Of a stretch of DNA of 30,772 nucleotides, positions 22,540 to 30,139 are shown piece by piece. Location of the stretch: contig DASSEX010000038.1 in NCBI GenBank assembly GCA_035695045.1, positions 1 through 30,772 of the forward strand, in the 5' to 3' direction. Numbering within the stretch: position 1 is the stretch's first letter; each line of letters begins with the position of its first letter. The position numbers and the translations under genes were made by a program. The notes below the pieces were generated by a model. That model saw only the letters and a program-made list of their open reading frames with translations. It searched no databases and was not told where the DNA came from. This DNA comes from DASSKP01 sp035695045. Its GTDB lineage: Bacteria > Actinomycetota > Actinomycetes > JAFAQI01.

Positions 22540-23606
22540 GATGCCACCCCCATGGCGAGACCGACCGGCACGGCGACCAGTGGCTCGACGAAGCTGAGCT
22601 GCTCGGGAGTCAGGCCGGTCTTGCCGACGCTGACGCTGGACAACGGGGCGGCCGGCTCGACCGGGAGCCTCGTCGCGAGCGCGAGACGCTGGACGAGGCC
22701 GCCGAGACGCGCGCCGCCGCCGGACACCACCACACGCCGCAACGGCACGGACGCCGGCTGGGCCAGGTAGTAGTCCAACGAGCCGCGGATCTCCTCGACG
22801 AACGAGTGCCCCGCGGTCTCGATGACGCGTGCCGCGGGGTGGTCGCTCGACGGGATGCCGGGCGTCGGGCCAAGCGGCGTCTGCTGCTTCACACCCTCCG
22901 CCTGGTCGAACGGAACGCCCATGCGCTCTGCGACGGCTTCGGTGACGTTGTCACCGCCCATCAGCAGGACGCGGACGAACCGCGGCACACCGTTCTGGTG
23001 GACGACGATGTTGGTCACGCGGCTGCCCACGTCGACCAGGGCCTCGGCCTCGCTGTGCGACGGGACGACGCTGACGCCGTCCCAGGCGAGCGACCGCAGC
23101 ACCGCGAACGGCGTGAGGTCCACCTGTGCGGCGACGAGGCCGGCCTTCTTCACGGCGTCAAGCGCGCTGAAGACCATGTCACGCGCAGCGGCGACGAGCA
23201 GCACGCGCAGCATGCGCCGTCCCTCGAGCGTGAACTCCTCGACCGGGTGGAAGTCGAGGATGGCCTGCTCGATCGGCATCGGTACGAAGTCCTGCACCTG
23301 GAAGGCGAGCGACTGGCGAAGCTCCGACTCGGGCAGCCACGGCAGGTCGACCTGGCGGACGACCACCTTCTGGTTGGCCACGCCGAGCACAACCTTCTTG
23401 CTCGAGAACTTCGTGGTCGACCACAGGTGCTTGATCGCCTCGGAGACCGTCGCGACGTCGACGACCTCGCCGTCACGCACAGCACCGGGCGGCAGTGCCA
23501 CCTGTCCGAACCGCTCCAACTTCGCGCCGTTCTTGCCGAGCGAGAGCTCCGCAGCGCGTACCGCGGACGTCCCGATGTCGAGACCCACGGACGTTCGTCC
23601 TGCCAC
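22536..23606 (-). CDS. pilM: Type IV pilus cytoplasmic actin-like protein PilM
   Basis: PilM is an actin/FtsA-like ATP-binding protein in the cytoplasm that links PilN to the pilus motor. The 356-aa product has the actin-family phosphate-1 motif VGLDIGTSAVRAAEL (about 7-21), PilM segments VDLPWLPESELRQSLAFQVQDFVP and IEQAILDFHPVEEF, phosphate-2 ALVDVGSRVTNIVV, and the adenosine motif VVVSGGGARLGGLV near residue 290. GTG 23606 is the start. It is the first gene of the pilM-N-O-P-like operon, with its own candidate promoter about 75 nt upstream. Confidence 0.95.
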   Translation of the reverse strand: MAGRTSVGLDIGTSAVRAAELSLGKNGAKLERFGQVALPPGAVRDGEVVDVATVSEAIKHLWSTTKFSSKKVVLGVANQKVVVRQVDLPWLPESELRQSLAFQVQDFVPMPIEQAILDFHPVEEFTLEGRRMLRVLLVAAARDMVFSALDAVKKAGLVAAQVDLTPFAVLRSLAWDGVSVVPSHSEAEALVDVGSRVTNIVVHQNGVPRFVRVLLMGGDNVTEAVAERMGVPFDQAEGVKQQTPLGPTPGIPSSDHPAARVIETAGHSFVEEIRGSLDYYLAQPASVPLRRVVVSGGGARLGGLVQRLALATRLPVEPAAPLSSVSVGKTGLTPEQLSFVEPLVAVPVGLAMGVAS

Positions 23607-23679
23607 TGGTCTTTCGCCTGCCTTCCGTGCCGCAAGCGGCGCCCCTGGCCGGTTGGCCGTTGGGCGGTGTCAGGTACGA

Positions 23680-23708
23680 AAATCGGTCGCCCCACGCGCC
23701 TACTTGAG
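23680..23708 (-). promoter_or_regulatory. Candidate flagellar/WhiG-type promoter of pilM-N-O
   Basis: On the minus strand CTCAAGT (23708-23702), a 14-nt spacer and ACCGATTT (23687-23680) fit the sigma-28/WhiG pattern (TAAA/TCAA, about 15-16 nt, GCCGATAA). Predicted start near 23673, about 65 nt before the pilM GTG. Spacing is identical to that of the strong pilin promoter at 30247-30275. Confidence 0.55.
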
Positions 23709-23778
23709 CGAAAGCAGCATCCGGATTGCGCCGACCGGCGTACGACGGGCTGGCGGCAGGGTGACGCCCGCTCGGGTG

Positions 23779-23794
23779 TCCCCCATTCGGGGGA
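23779..23794 (-). terminator. Short GC hairpin after the prepilin peptidase gene
   Basis: TCCCCC (23779-23784) and GGGGGA (23789-23794) pair around ATTC, 7 nt beyond the pilD stop. It lies between the minor-pilin/pilD operon and the pilM promoter and may terminate or protect the upstream transcript. There is no T tract. Confidence 0.4.
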
Positions 23795-23801
23795 TGGCCA
23801 G

Positions 23802-24584
23802 TCAGCCGCCCAGCAGGCTCGTGTAGGCGTGCGCGAGGCGCTCGCCGGCGAAGATGCCCACGAGCGCGCCGATCAGCATGAACGGCCCGAAGGGGATCTT
23901 GGACTTTCGCCCGCCTCCGGCGAACAAGATCACCGCGATACCCACGACTCCCCCGACGAGAAAGGCCGCGAAGGCCCCGACCACAAGGGCGCCCCAGCCG
24001 ACCCAGCCGAGATAGAGCCCGACGACTCCAGACAGCTTGACGTCGCCGAAGCCCATACCGGCGGGATAGACGAACCACAGGACGCCGTAGAAGAGGAACA
24101 GGGCGCCCATCCCGACAGCCGCCCTCTCGAGCGGCCACCAATCCCCTCCCACGCCCGCAGCCACGGCCAGGAGGACGAGGGCGACAGGGTACGAAGGCAG
24201 GGTCAGGGTGTCCGGAAGGCGTTTGTGGTCAAAGTCGATCATCGCCAGGGCGATGCCGACAGCGGCGAAGTAGAGGTACGCCGGCAGCACGGCATGCGGT
24301 CCGAAGTGGATGGCGAAGGCGGCGAACAGAAGACCTGTGGCGAGCTCGACGGACGGGTACCGGGCCGAGATCGGCTCACCGCAATGACGGCAGCGACCTC
24401 GAAGAAGCAGCCACGAGACCACTGGCACGTTGTCACGCGGGCTGATCGGTCGCTCGCAGCGCGGGCAGTGCGAGGGAGGTCGCACCACCGACTCGCCCCG
24501 CGGCACGCGCCAGATGACGACGTTGAGGAACGACCCGACGATCAGCCCCAGGATTCCCGCGAACACCGCGACAAACGCCGTCAC
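23802..24584 (-). CDS. pilD: Type IV prepilin peptidase / N-methyltransferase
   Basis: This membrane aspartyl protease cleaves the leader of prepilins before the conserved Phe and methylates the new N-terminus. The 260-aa product has the N-terminal methylase region GSFLNVVIWRVPRGES, and a zinc site made by two CxxC pairs (Cys 40/43 in CPRC, Cys 65/68 in CRHC). The two catalytic aspartate regions are IDFDHKRLPD (about 116-125) and GFGDVKL (Asp 181, the GxGD motif). Multiple hydrophobic segments follow. Both domains are intact. GTG 24584 lies 19 nt after the PilX-like gene. Its substrates are the pilins encoded upstream. Confidence 0.96.
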   Translation of the reverse strand: MTAFVAVFAGILGLIVGSFLNVVIWRVPRGESVVRPPSHCPRCERPISPRDNVPVVSWLLLRGRCRHCGEPISARYPSVELATGLLFAAFAIHFGPHAVLPAYLYFAAVGIALAMIDFDHKRLPDTLTLPSYPVALVLLAVAAGVGGDWWPLERAAVGMGALFLFYGVLWFVYPAGMGFGDVKLSGVVGLYLGWVGWGALVVGAFAAFLVGGVVGIAVILFAGGGRKSKIPFGPFMLIGALVGIFAGERLAHAYTSLLGG

Positions 24585-24603
24585 GGCCCAGACCCTATCG
24601 GCG

Positions 24604-25992
24604 CTAGCGGTCCACCTCGTGGAAGCGAATCGGCTGCACGTTCATGATCGGGCCGGGGATGTTCTTGATGTAGCAGTTGTTGAGCGAGACGTTCGCCCCA
24701 CCGGTGATCTTCGCGTAGGCCGCGAAGATCGTCCCCACCATGTTCACGCCACCGGCTGCCGTCAGCTGGCCTTCGGGCACGAAGATCGCGCCAGTGAAGG
24801 AGACGCCCGATCCGAGCGACAGGTCACCGTTGCGGACGATGATGATGATGGACGGGTGCTGGGTGTTGCACGTCCCTCCGGCCTCGTCGACCCAGGCGTA
24901 GGACGCGACGTCACCGGACCCGACGTTGACGCTCTGACCCGGCTGCAGGTCGAAGTAGACGACAGCGTTCGGAGTGCTGCTCGCGGTCGGCCACACGATC
25001 GACGACGCCGATGTGTAGTAGTTGCCCTGCGCCTGCGCGACAGACTTCAACGCGGCGTACTGCGACTCCGTCAGACCCTTGGGCTGGAAGTTGAACTGGT
25101 TGGTCAGGATGTTGTTGTCGAAGTACGACGTCGACGTGTACTGGTTCGGCGCCGAAGAGCAGGTCGTGCCGTCGACGGTGTCCTGACTGAACGGGCCACC
25201 GAGGGCGTCCTGGTCGTACCTCGTGTCCACGGCGGTACCACCGGTGGTTGTCGGTGCGCAGTAGTTGTGAGCGCTGCCGCCGGTGGAGTCGTAGTGGATC
25301 GCCTTGTTGTCGGTCGTCTGCTCGTGCACGAGGTTCGTGTCACAGCTGGACTGGTTGCTGTTGGTGATGTACTGCGCTGAGTGGGCTGCGGCGGGAATGC
25401 CGTAGAAGGGATCAATGCCGCCGAAGGAGATCTTGTTGCGGCTGTCGATACAGGTCCGGGAGAACACGCTCTCGTTGGTGATGGTCGGCGTTCCCTGGTC
25501 GTTGATCTTGTTGTCGACGTAGACACCGAACGGGAAGTCGAGTGGCTGGACCGAGACTTCCTGGTCAATCGTGCGCGTGGAGACCGCGTTCGAGTTCTTG
25601 CCGACGGCATGGATCACGTAGTCGGCCGACTTGTAGGCCGGCGGGTTGTACTGCTGCTTGACCTCGATCCACACGCTCGCCGTGCGGCCACCGGGGAAGT
25701 TGAGGTTCTTCTTGAGCGTCGAGTCACCCCAGGGGTTAGCGGAGCCGCACGAAGGCGAGCACGCCAGCGCCATGCCCGACACGGTCTGAAGGTAGGACTC
25801 AGCAGACGCAACGGCTGCCTCAGCGGCGCCCTGAGCGGTCGTCGCGAAGCGGTCACGACCGGCGTTCTTGATGTTGGTGGTCGTCACCATCACGGCGGCC
25901 ATGCCGAGTGCCATCAGGACCGCGGCCACCATGATCACGGTCAGCATGGCGACACCACGGTCGTCGTGGAGGTCGCGCCTGGTCATCAACAT
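24604..25992 (-). CDS. PilX-like large minor pilin (predicted)
   Basis: The 462-aa product has a prepilin-like N-terminus: a short basic leader, DRG, then the hydrophobic helix VAMLTVIMVAAVLMALGMAAVMV. The canonical Glu at position +5 is absent (Thr there), as in PilX/GspK-type subunits. A long extracellular part (about 60-462) is rich in Asn, Thr and Gly with about eight cysteines. It ends in repetitive beta-type sequence (GDLSLGSGVSFTGAIFVPEGQLTAAGGVNMVGTIFA), resembling the parallel-beta turns of polymer-forming (bactofilin-like) proteins. It is much longer than a typical PilX and follows the pilW-like gene. ATG 25992 has GAGGAC 7 nt upstream. Probably a pilus tip component. Confidence 0.75.
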   Translation of the reverse strand: MLMTRRDLHDDRGVAMLTVIMVAAVLMALGMAAVMVTTTNIKNAGRDRFATTAQGAAEAAVASAESYLQTVSGMALACSPSCGSANPWGDSTLKKNLNFPGGRTASVWIEVKQQYNPPAYKSADYVIHAVGKNSNAVSTRTIDQEVSVQPLDFPFGVYVDNKINDQGTPTITNESVFSRTCIDSRNKISFGGIDPFYGIPAAAHSAQYITNSNQSSCDTNLVHEQTTDNKAIHYDSTGGSAHNYCAPTTTGGTAVDTRYDQDALGGPFSQDTVDGTTCSSAPNQYTSTSYFDNNILTNQFNFQPKGLTESQYAALKSVAQAQGNYYTSASSIVWPTASSTPNAVVYFDLQPGQSVNVGSGDVASYAWVDEAGGTCNTQHPSIIIIVRNGDLSLGSGVSFTGAIFVPEGQLTAAGGVNMVGTIFAAYAKITGGANVSLNNCYIKNIPGPIMNVQPIRFHEVDR

Positions 25993-26007
25993 CGTCTTGT
26001 CCTCGGT

Positions 26008-26742
26008 TCAGTACGGCCGGTTGCGCAGGTCGACGGACGCCGTGTACTTCTGCTGGTGGCTGCCCTTCAGCATGGTCAGCGTGATCGTCACGGAGTCGAT
26101 GTACTGCAGCTCCTGGTCGAGCGTGTGGTTGCCGTTGCCGTAGACACCCAACGGGTCGGCGTCCAGCTCTTCCCAGTCGACGATGCCGGGATCCGCGTCG
26201 GCAGACGGACTAGCGCTCAGATCCGAGTCCAGGTTGTACACGCCAAGTCGGTAGATCCGGCTGTTGAAGGCAAGGCTGAAGCCCTCCACGTTCGCTGCCA
26301 GCACCGGCACGGACTGACCTGCGGCCTTGAGGAGCAGTTGACGGTCGGCGCGGTCGTAGTAGTACGTGATCTCCTCGGGATCCGGCGCATCCGGCTCGAT
26401 CGTGCCGTTGCCGTTGAAGTCCGTGTCGAAGGTGACGCTGCTGTCCGCGTTCGGCTGGAAAGCCCACGGATTGGCGCCGGCGTACACGGTGTAGGGGTTC
26501 GTCGCAGAGACAATGGTCTTGGCTTCGCGCAGCTCGCGAGTCATCCGGTTGAGCACGACGCGCGCTTCTTCGTTGATGTCGTTGTAGTTGTTCGAGCTCG
26601 TCACTGTCCGCGCCGAGCTGAACGTGAAGGTGAGGATGGCGGTGGACAGCAGACCGAAGATCAGCATCGAGACGAGCATCTCGACAAGCGTGAAGCCGGC
26701 GTCGCGGTCCTGACTCTCCAGGCGACGAGTGATCCAGTTCAT
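26008..26742 (-). CDS. PilW-like minor pilin
   Basis: The 244-aa product is a prepilin. A 16-residue leader ending DAG is followed by FTLVEMLVSMLIFGLLSTAILTF, with the conserved Phe +1 and Glu +5. The next helix region NEEARVVLNRMTRELREAKTI is typical of PilW/GspJ. A DFNGNGTIEPD segment near residue 110 resembles a calcium-binding loop, but it is not a complete EF-hand. ATG 26742 overlaps the preceding gene's stop as ATGA, and the product lies 15 nt before the PilX-like gene. A role in priming pilus assembly is inferred from the family. Confidence 0.85.
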   Translation of the reverse strand: MNWITRRLESQDRDAGFTLVEMLVSMLIFGLLSTAILTFTFSSARTVTSSNNYNDINEEARVVLNRMTRELREAKTIVSATNPYTVYAGANPWAFQPNADSSVTFDTDFNGNGTIEPDAPDPEEITYYYDRADRQLLLKAAGQSVPVLAANVEGFSLAFNSRIYRLGVYNLDSDLSASPSADADPGIVDWEELDADPLGVYGNGNHTLDQELQYIDSVTITLTMLKGSHQQKYTASVDLRNRPY

Positions 26743-28430
26743 CGGTAGTCCACCGCCAGGCAGGAGATGGCGCCGATGGTGACGCCGACACCGGAGGTGG
26801 CGTCGCCGGTACGCAACGGCTGGCTGTTGATGGTCAGGAGGCCCTGGTAGTTCGCGCTGATCGACTTGTTGTCGCTCGTCTTCTGCACGGCAGGAGCGGC
26901 GCCGATCGCGCCCGACGTCAGGCTTCCCCAGGAGGAGATGTAGTCGCCGAGATAGATGGGGCTACCACTGCCGTCGACGCCCACCTGGATCGTCGCCATC
27001 TGCGACGACGTGGGTAGCGGGTCGGTGGAGTTGCCGCTACCGAGGTTGACCGTCGTGTAGCTCACACTGCTGCCGTTCCACGTCGCGTATTTCAGCGTCG
27101 CGGCGTAGGTCAAGGTCGAGGACGCAGTGGAGCTGGCACCGTAGTTGGCGCCTGTCTGACAGTTGAGGCTCGCCTGCGTCACCTGGATCTGGACGATGCC
27201 GTTGGGGGCCTGCGCCGTCGGGAACAGCTGGATCCACGACGTTGTCAAGCTCGGGATGTTGCTGGTTGCGCTGTGCGCGGTCGAGGACGTGGAGCTCGTG
27301 CCGTACCCGGTCGACGTCATTGCCGTGGACGCGCCGTCGATCACCTGGACGACGTTCGAGCTGCTGTGCAGGCCCAGATGGTCGCTGCTGGGCTCGTTGG
27401 AGTACTGGAGGTCGTAGCCGCCGCCGTTGTTCAACACATCGGCGGTGACCGGTGACCCGCTGGTCCCGGAGTAGGGCTGACCCGCTGCGCTGCCCGCCGC
27501 GAGGTTCTTCGTGTCCGTCTTGGCGAAGGCACCGACCGTGTTGCCGCTGTCAGCGAGACTCGAGCCGTTCACGATTCCGGAGCCGATGGGGCCGACGTTG
27601 GGCGGGGCAGTCACCGAGTTGAGCGCACCCGTTGCCTTCGAGCCGCCTTCGATCGCGGCGCGCGCGCCGAGCGCAGTCGCCGCAGCCGTGACGATGTTGC
27701 TGAAGCTCGCGTTGAAGTCGACCTGCGATGCGTCCAGCGTCGCCTGATAGCCACTGGGCAGCAGACCGGTGACGCTCAGGCCTTCCAGGTGACCCTGGAT
27801 GTTCACCTTGGGGACGAGCGGGCGCCCCGCGCTGATGCTGGTGAAGATGTTGTACTTCTTCTGAGTCTTGCCGACCTTCCACAGCGTCGTGACGCTGATG
27901 TTGACCATGTTGGTCACAGGTGTGTCCGACCCTGCGGTTGACGCAGACCACGTCGACGGTGGCGTCTTGGCGGTGCCGTTGCTGTCGACGAACTGGATCG
28001 CCACGTACTGCGAGAACTGCGTGAAGCTGGGCACGGCACTGATGACGGTTCGGTAGAAGGCGCCCGAGCTGGGATCGCCGCTGGTGGTGTCCCGCGTCCC
28101 GCTTGCGGGGACGTACCCGGTAGCACCGAGGCCGGCGCTGCCCGACACGTTCGGGTAGTACAGGTCCAGGAGGTCGTACTCGGTGCTGACGGCCTGGTCG
28201 ATGTGGTATGGCAGGTTACGAAGCTCTTCGATCTTCGCCTGAGTGATGTTGCGGCCGACCGTGTCCTGCTTGGCCACGAGGCCACCCTTGACGGCGGTGA
28301 GGAGCATCGCGAGGGCCATGCCCGCCACCAGCGCGAACACGACGAGCGCTGCCATGATCTCGACGAGAGTGAATCCTTCGTCCGACTGGGCGGCGAGGAT
28401 GCGTCGCCGGGCGAAACTAACCAGAGACAC
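26739..28430 (-). CDS. PilV-like minor pilin with a very long C-terminal region
   Basis: The 563-aa product starts with a 19-residue leader ending DEG, then FTLVEIMAALVVFALVAGMALAMLL, a standard class III signal with Glu +5. The segment VGRNITQAKIEELRNLPYHID matches PilV/GspI. Beyond about residue 220 it is unlike any pilin I recognise: about 340 residues rich in Ser, Thr, Gly and Asn with little charge, with two cysteines in all (SLNCQ and ISCLA). Ordinary PilV proteins are 150-200 aa, so the added region is probably an exposed adhesive or structural module. GTG 28430 lies 14 nt inside the end of the GspH-like gene, and the stop overlaps the PilW-like start. Confidence 0.82.
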   Translation of the reverse strand: MSLVSFARRRILAAQSDEGFTLVEIMAALVVFALVAGMALAMLLTAVKGGLVAKQDTVGRNITQAKIEELRNLPYHIDQAVSTEYDLLDLYYPNVSGSAGLGATGYVPASGTRDTTSGDPSSGAFYRTVISAVPSFTQFSQYVAIQFVDSNGTAKTPPSTWSASTAGSDTPVTNMVNISVTTLWKVGKTQKKYNIFTSISAGRPLVPKVNIQGHLEGLSVTGLLPSGYQATLDASQVDFNASFSNIVTAAATALGARAAIEGGSKATGALNSVTAPPNVGPIGSGIVNGSSLADSGNTVGAFAKTDTKNLAAGSAAGQPYSGTSGSPVTADVLNNGGGYDLQYSNEPSSDHLGLHSSSNVVQVIDGASTAMTSTGYGTSSTSSTAHSATSNIPSLTTSWIQLFPTAQAPNGIVQIQVTQASLNCQTGANYGASSTASSTLTYAATLKYATWNGSSVSYTTVNLGSGNSTDPLPTSSQMATIQVGVDGSGSPIYLGDYISSWGSLTSGAIGAAPAVQKTSDNKSISANYQGLLTINSQPLRTGDATSGVGVTIGAISCLAVDYR

Positions 28431-28896
28431 GGCCGGTCAGCCCCTCTACCGTCACGGTGTAGACCTTGCTGGTGCCGGAGCGCACGACCTTGACCGTGCC
28501 TGGGGTCGCGGAGCCGCTGCCGGCGAAGATGGCGTATGTCTGAGTCGAGCCGTCCGTCTGCGTGAACGCCGGGCTCGAGTACGAGACGGAGGTTCCGTTG
28601 GGGACCAGCTTCGCCGTCTGCTTGTAGCAGGAGCACGTGCCGTCGTAGCGCTGCAACGTCACGGACTTCCCGTCCGCCGCGAAGACGGCCTTGTACTTCG
28701 TCTCCTCGGAGACGGCGGATGCCTGCGCATTGCGCAGGAACGACACCAGGTCGCGCTCGCTACCACTCTGCTCGCTCGCGCGCTGGTAGCTGCGCCAACC
28801 CGGGACGGCGATGGCGAGCAGGATCCCGAACAACACCATGGTGAAGATCATTTCGATCAAGGTGAAGCCGTGATCTTGTCGTCGGGAGCCGTGCAC
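28417..28896 (-). CDS. GspH/FimT-like minor pseudopilin
   Basis: The 159-aa product has the prepilin signal HGFTLIEMIFTMVLFGILLAIAVPGW (Phe +1, Glu +5) followed by RDLVSFLRNAQASAVSEETKYKAVF, the pattern of GspH/FimT pseudopilins. The C-terminal half is beta-rich with a CSCY pair. Two starts are possible. ATG 28929 would give a 21-residue leader but lies only 6 nt downstream of the predicted -10 element, so it would be at the very 5' end of the transcript. GTG 28896 has GGAGG 10 nt upstream and leaves a 10-residue leader. I choose GTG 28896. It is the first gene of the minor-pilin/pilD operon. Confidence 0.85.
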   Translation of the reverse strand: MHGSRRQDHGFTLIEMIFTMVLFGILLAIAVPGWRSYQRASEQSGSERDLVSFLRNAQASAVSEETKYKAVFAADGKSVTLQRYDGTCSCYKQTAKLVPNGTSVSYSSPAFTQTDGSTQTYAIFAGSGSATPGTVKVVRSGTSKVYTVTVEGLTGRVSG

Positions 28897-28934
28897 GGGC
28901 GACCCGCCTCCATCTGTCGTAGTTGGCATTACTC

Positions 28935-28964
28935 CTATCGGCAGGCAGCCCGGGACGCCTTGAG
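28935..28964 (-). promoter_or_regulatory. Flagellar/WhiG-type promoter of the minor-pilin/pilD operon
   Basis: On the minus strand CTCAAGG (28964-28958), a 15-nt spacer and GCCGATAG (28942-28935) form a close match to the sigma-28/WhiG consensus. The same GCCGATAG is used ahead of the pilin gene at 30247-30254. Expected start near 28928. The -35 lies inside an inverted repeat. Confidence 0.65.
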
Positions 28965-28992
28965 CACGTAGAACCAAATGGCCCAAGGCGTC
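28954..28992. repeat. Inverted repeat between the third pilin gene and the minor-pilin operon
   Basis: GACGCCTTG (28954-28962) and CAAGGCGTC (28984-28992) are perfect 9-bp arms separated by 21 nt. The repeat starts 9 nt after the third pilin stop and covers the -35 of the next promoter. It may be a T-less terminator of the pilin transcript or an operator site. Confidence 0.5.
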
Positions 28993-29001
28993 GCGGGATG
29001 C

Positions 29002-29451
29002 TCAGCCGGTGATGCTGTCGCCCGGAGTGCCGGTCTTGGTGACCGGACAGCCAGCGGAACCCGCCGGCTGGAGGCCGCCGTTCTGGCTGTCGTAGAACCA
29101 GGTGTTCGACGACGAGGCGTGCTTGGCGGACAAGCAGTACCCGTTGACGCTGTCGTAGCGGACAACGGACAACGTGACACCGGGCGAAGCGCCCAGGGTC
29201 GGCTCGGCGACGAGGATCTGGGCGATGGTGCCGTAGCTGTTGGCGTCATTGAGGTAGATCTCCTCAAATCCCGCCAGGTTGCGCAGGTCACTCTTCGCCT
29301 GGGCGTCGTAGCCCTTCTTGCGCTGGTTCAGGAAGACCGGGATAGCGATAGCAGCCAGGATGCCGATGATGAGGATGACAACGAGCAATTCGATCAGCGT
29401 GAAGCCGCTATCCCCGTCCTCCCGCCTGCGGCGCGAGAGGTTCAGTCCCAT
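29002..29451 (-). CDS. Type IVa pilin, divergent third copy
   Basis: The 149-aa product has a 16-residue leader (basic RRRR, ending DSG) and the classic helix FTLIELLVVILIIGILAAIAIPVFLNQRKKGYDAQAKSDLRN, identical in its second half to the other two pilins. After residue 60 it diverges strongly. It keeps the pattern of a YCLSAKH/NTWFYDSQNGGLQPAG region with cysteines at about 114 and 139 that likely form the C-terminal disulphide loop. ATG 29451 has GGAGGTGA 8 nt upstream. It may be an alternative major pilin or a minor subunit. Confidence 0.92.
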   Translation of the reverse strand: MGLNLSRRRREDGDSGFTLIELLVVILIIGILAAIAIPVFLNQRKKGYDAQAKSDLRNLAGFEEIYLNDANSYGTIAQILVAEPTLGASPGVTLSVVRYDSVNGYCLSAKHASSSNTWFYDSQNGGLQPAGSAGCPVTKTGTPGDSITG

Positions 29452-29488
29452 GTTCGTCTCACCTCCGCTCTGAGACTGGGTCCTGTAG

Positions 29489-29516
29489 TCATCGGGCCGG
29501 CGAAAGTCCATCTGAA
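29489..29516 (-). promoter_or_regulatory. Weak candidate promoter of the third pilin gene
   Basis: TTCAGAT (29516-29510), 13 nt and CCCGATGA (29496-29489) on the minus strand partly resemble the other pilus promoters, but the -35 fits poorly. A separate promoter is expected because a strong terminator lies just upstream. Confidence 0.3.
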
Positions 29517-29541
29517 ATGCGGCAGCCACACCCCGCAACAA

Positions 29542-29577
29542 AGAACGGGCGGCCCCCTGATGGGGACCGCCCGTTCT
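29542..29577 (-). terminator. Intrinsic terminator after the second pilin gene
   Basis: Arms AGAACGGGCGG (29542-29552) and CCGCCCGTTCT (29567-29577) pair perfectly, with a further CCCC/GGGG inner stem. On the minus strand the stem is followed by TTGTT. It lies 14 nt past the pilin stop and separates this pilin from the third one. Confidence 0.85.
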
Positions 29578-29590
29578 GACTAGCTAGGTG

Positions 29591-30046
29591 CTACGGCTTG
29601 GCCGGAGCGGTGATGGTGACGGCGGAGCAGGTGGTGGTCGTCGGAGCGGTCGCGCTCGGAGCGGACTGCAGGCCACCGGCCTGGCTGTCGTACCAGAACG
29701 TGTTACCCGAGGAGCTGGTCGCCGCCTCGCAGTAGCCGTTCGCAGCGTCAGGAACGACGACCTCGTTGACGTTCGGGCTGTGCTTGAACCCGTAGGCACC
29801 GAGCGTGCCACCGTTGGTGTCGGCGGTGTAGCCGGTCGGGTTGTCGGTCAGGTAGGTCTCCTCAGCGGTGGCCGCGTTGCGCAGGTCCGACTTCGCCTGA
29901 GCGTCGTAGCCCTTCTTGCGCTGGTTGAGGAAGACCGGGATGGCGATAGCAGCGAGAATGCCGATGATGATGATGACGACCAGGAGCTCGATGAGGGTGA
30001 AGCCGCCCTCACGCTCCTCCATCGCCTTGCGGATGCGAGCGAGCAC
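29591..30046 (-). CDS. Type IVa major pilin (second copy), under a c-di-GMP riboswitch
   Basis: The 151-aa prepilin has a 15-residue leader (MLARIRKAMEEREGG) and the helix FTLIELLVVIIIIGILAAIAIPVFLNQRKKGYDAQAKSDLRN with Phe +1 and Glu +5. The globular part has EETYLTDNPTGYTAD, GGTLGAYGFKHSP, GYCEAATSSSGNTFWYDSQAGGLQ and a final cysteine (TTTCSAVTI) for the disulphide loop. GTG 30046 has AAAGGA about 8 nt upstream. The product differs from the adjacent edge-cut pilin at only about ten positions. Its 5' leader holds a c-di-GMP-I riboswitch, and it is followed by its own terminator. Confidence 0.95.
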   Translation of the reverse strand: MLARIRKAMEEREGGFTLIELLVVIIIIGILAAIAIPVFLNQRKKGYDAQAKSDLRNAATAEETYLTDNPTGYTADTNGGTLGAYGFKHSPNVNEVVVPDAANGYCEAATSSSGNTFWYDSQAGGLQSAPSATAPTTTTCSAVTITAPAKP

Positions 30047-30077
30047 TTTGTGTGTCCTTTCGAGATTTCGGACCGAT

Positions 30078-30117
30078 GAGCCGCGTCGGTGCTGGTGTAT
30101 GACCCCCGATGCGGCTC
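30078..30117 (-). promoter_or_regulatory. Candidate riboswitch expression platform hairpin
   Basis: In the minus-strand RNA, GAGCCGC (30117-30111) pairs with GCGGCUC (30084-30078), extended by UCGG/CCGA across one A-C mismatch. The same GAGCCGC occurs at the transcript's 5' end (30233-30227), ahead of the aptamer, and could compete for the GCGGCUC arm. The hairpin ends about 30 nt before the pilin GTG and has no T tract, so control of ribosome access or Rho-dependent termination is more likely than intrinsic termination. Confidence 0.45.
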
Positions 30118-30139
30118 CTCCACTCGCGGAGGTGCCGGC

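Noticed and set aside
22806..24647. Plus-strand open frame of 613 codons opposite pilM and pilD
   Set aside because: It spans two real genes and their gap on the other strand and is rich in Arg, Asp and His with no family motif.
26380..26420. Calcium-binding EF-hand/dockerin loop in the PilW-like protein
   Set aside because: The DFNGNGTIEPD segment resembles one loop but lacks the final acidic residue in register and a second loop; not called as a domain.
28897..28929. ATG 28929 as start of the GspH-like gene
   Set aside because: It lies 6 nt from the predicted -10 with an unusually close AGGAG; the GTG at 28896 fits better.
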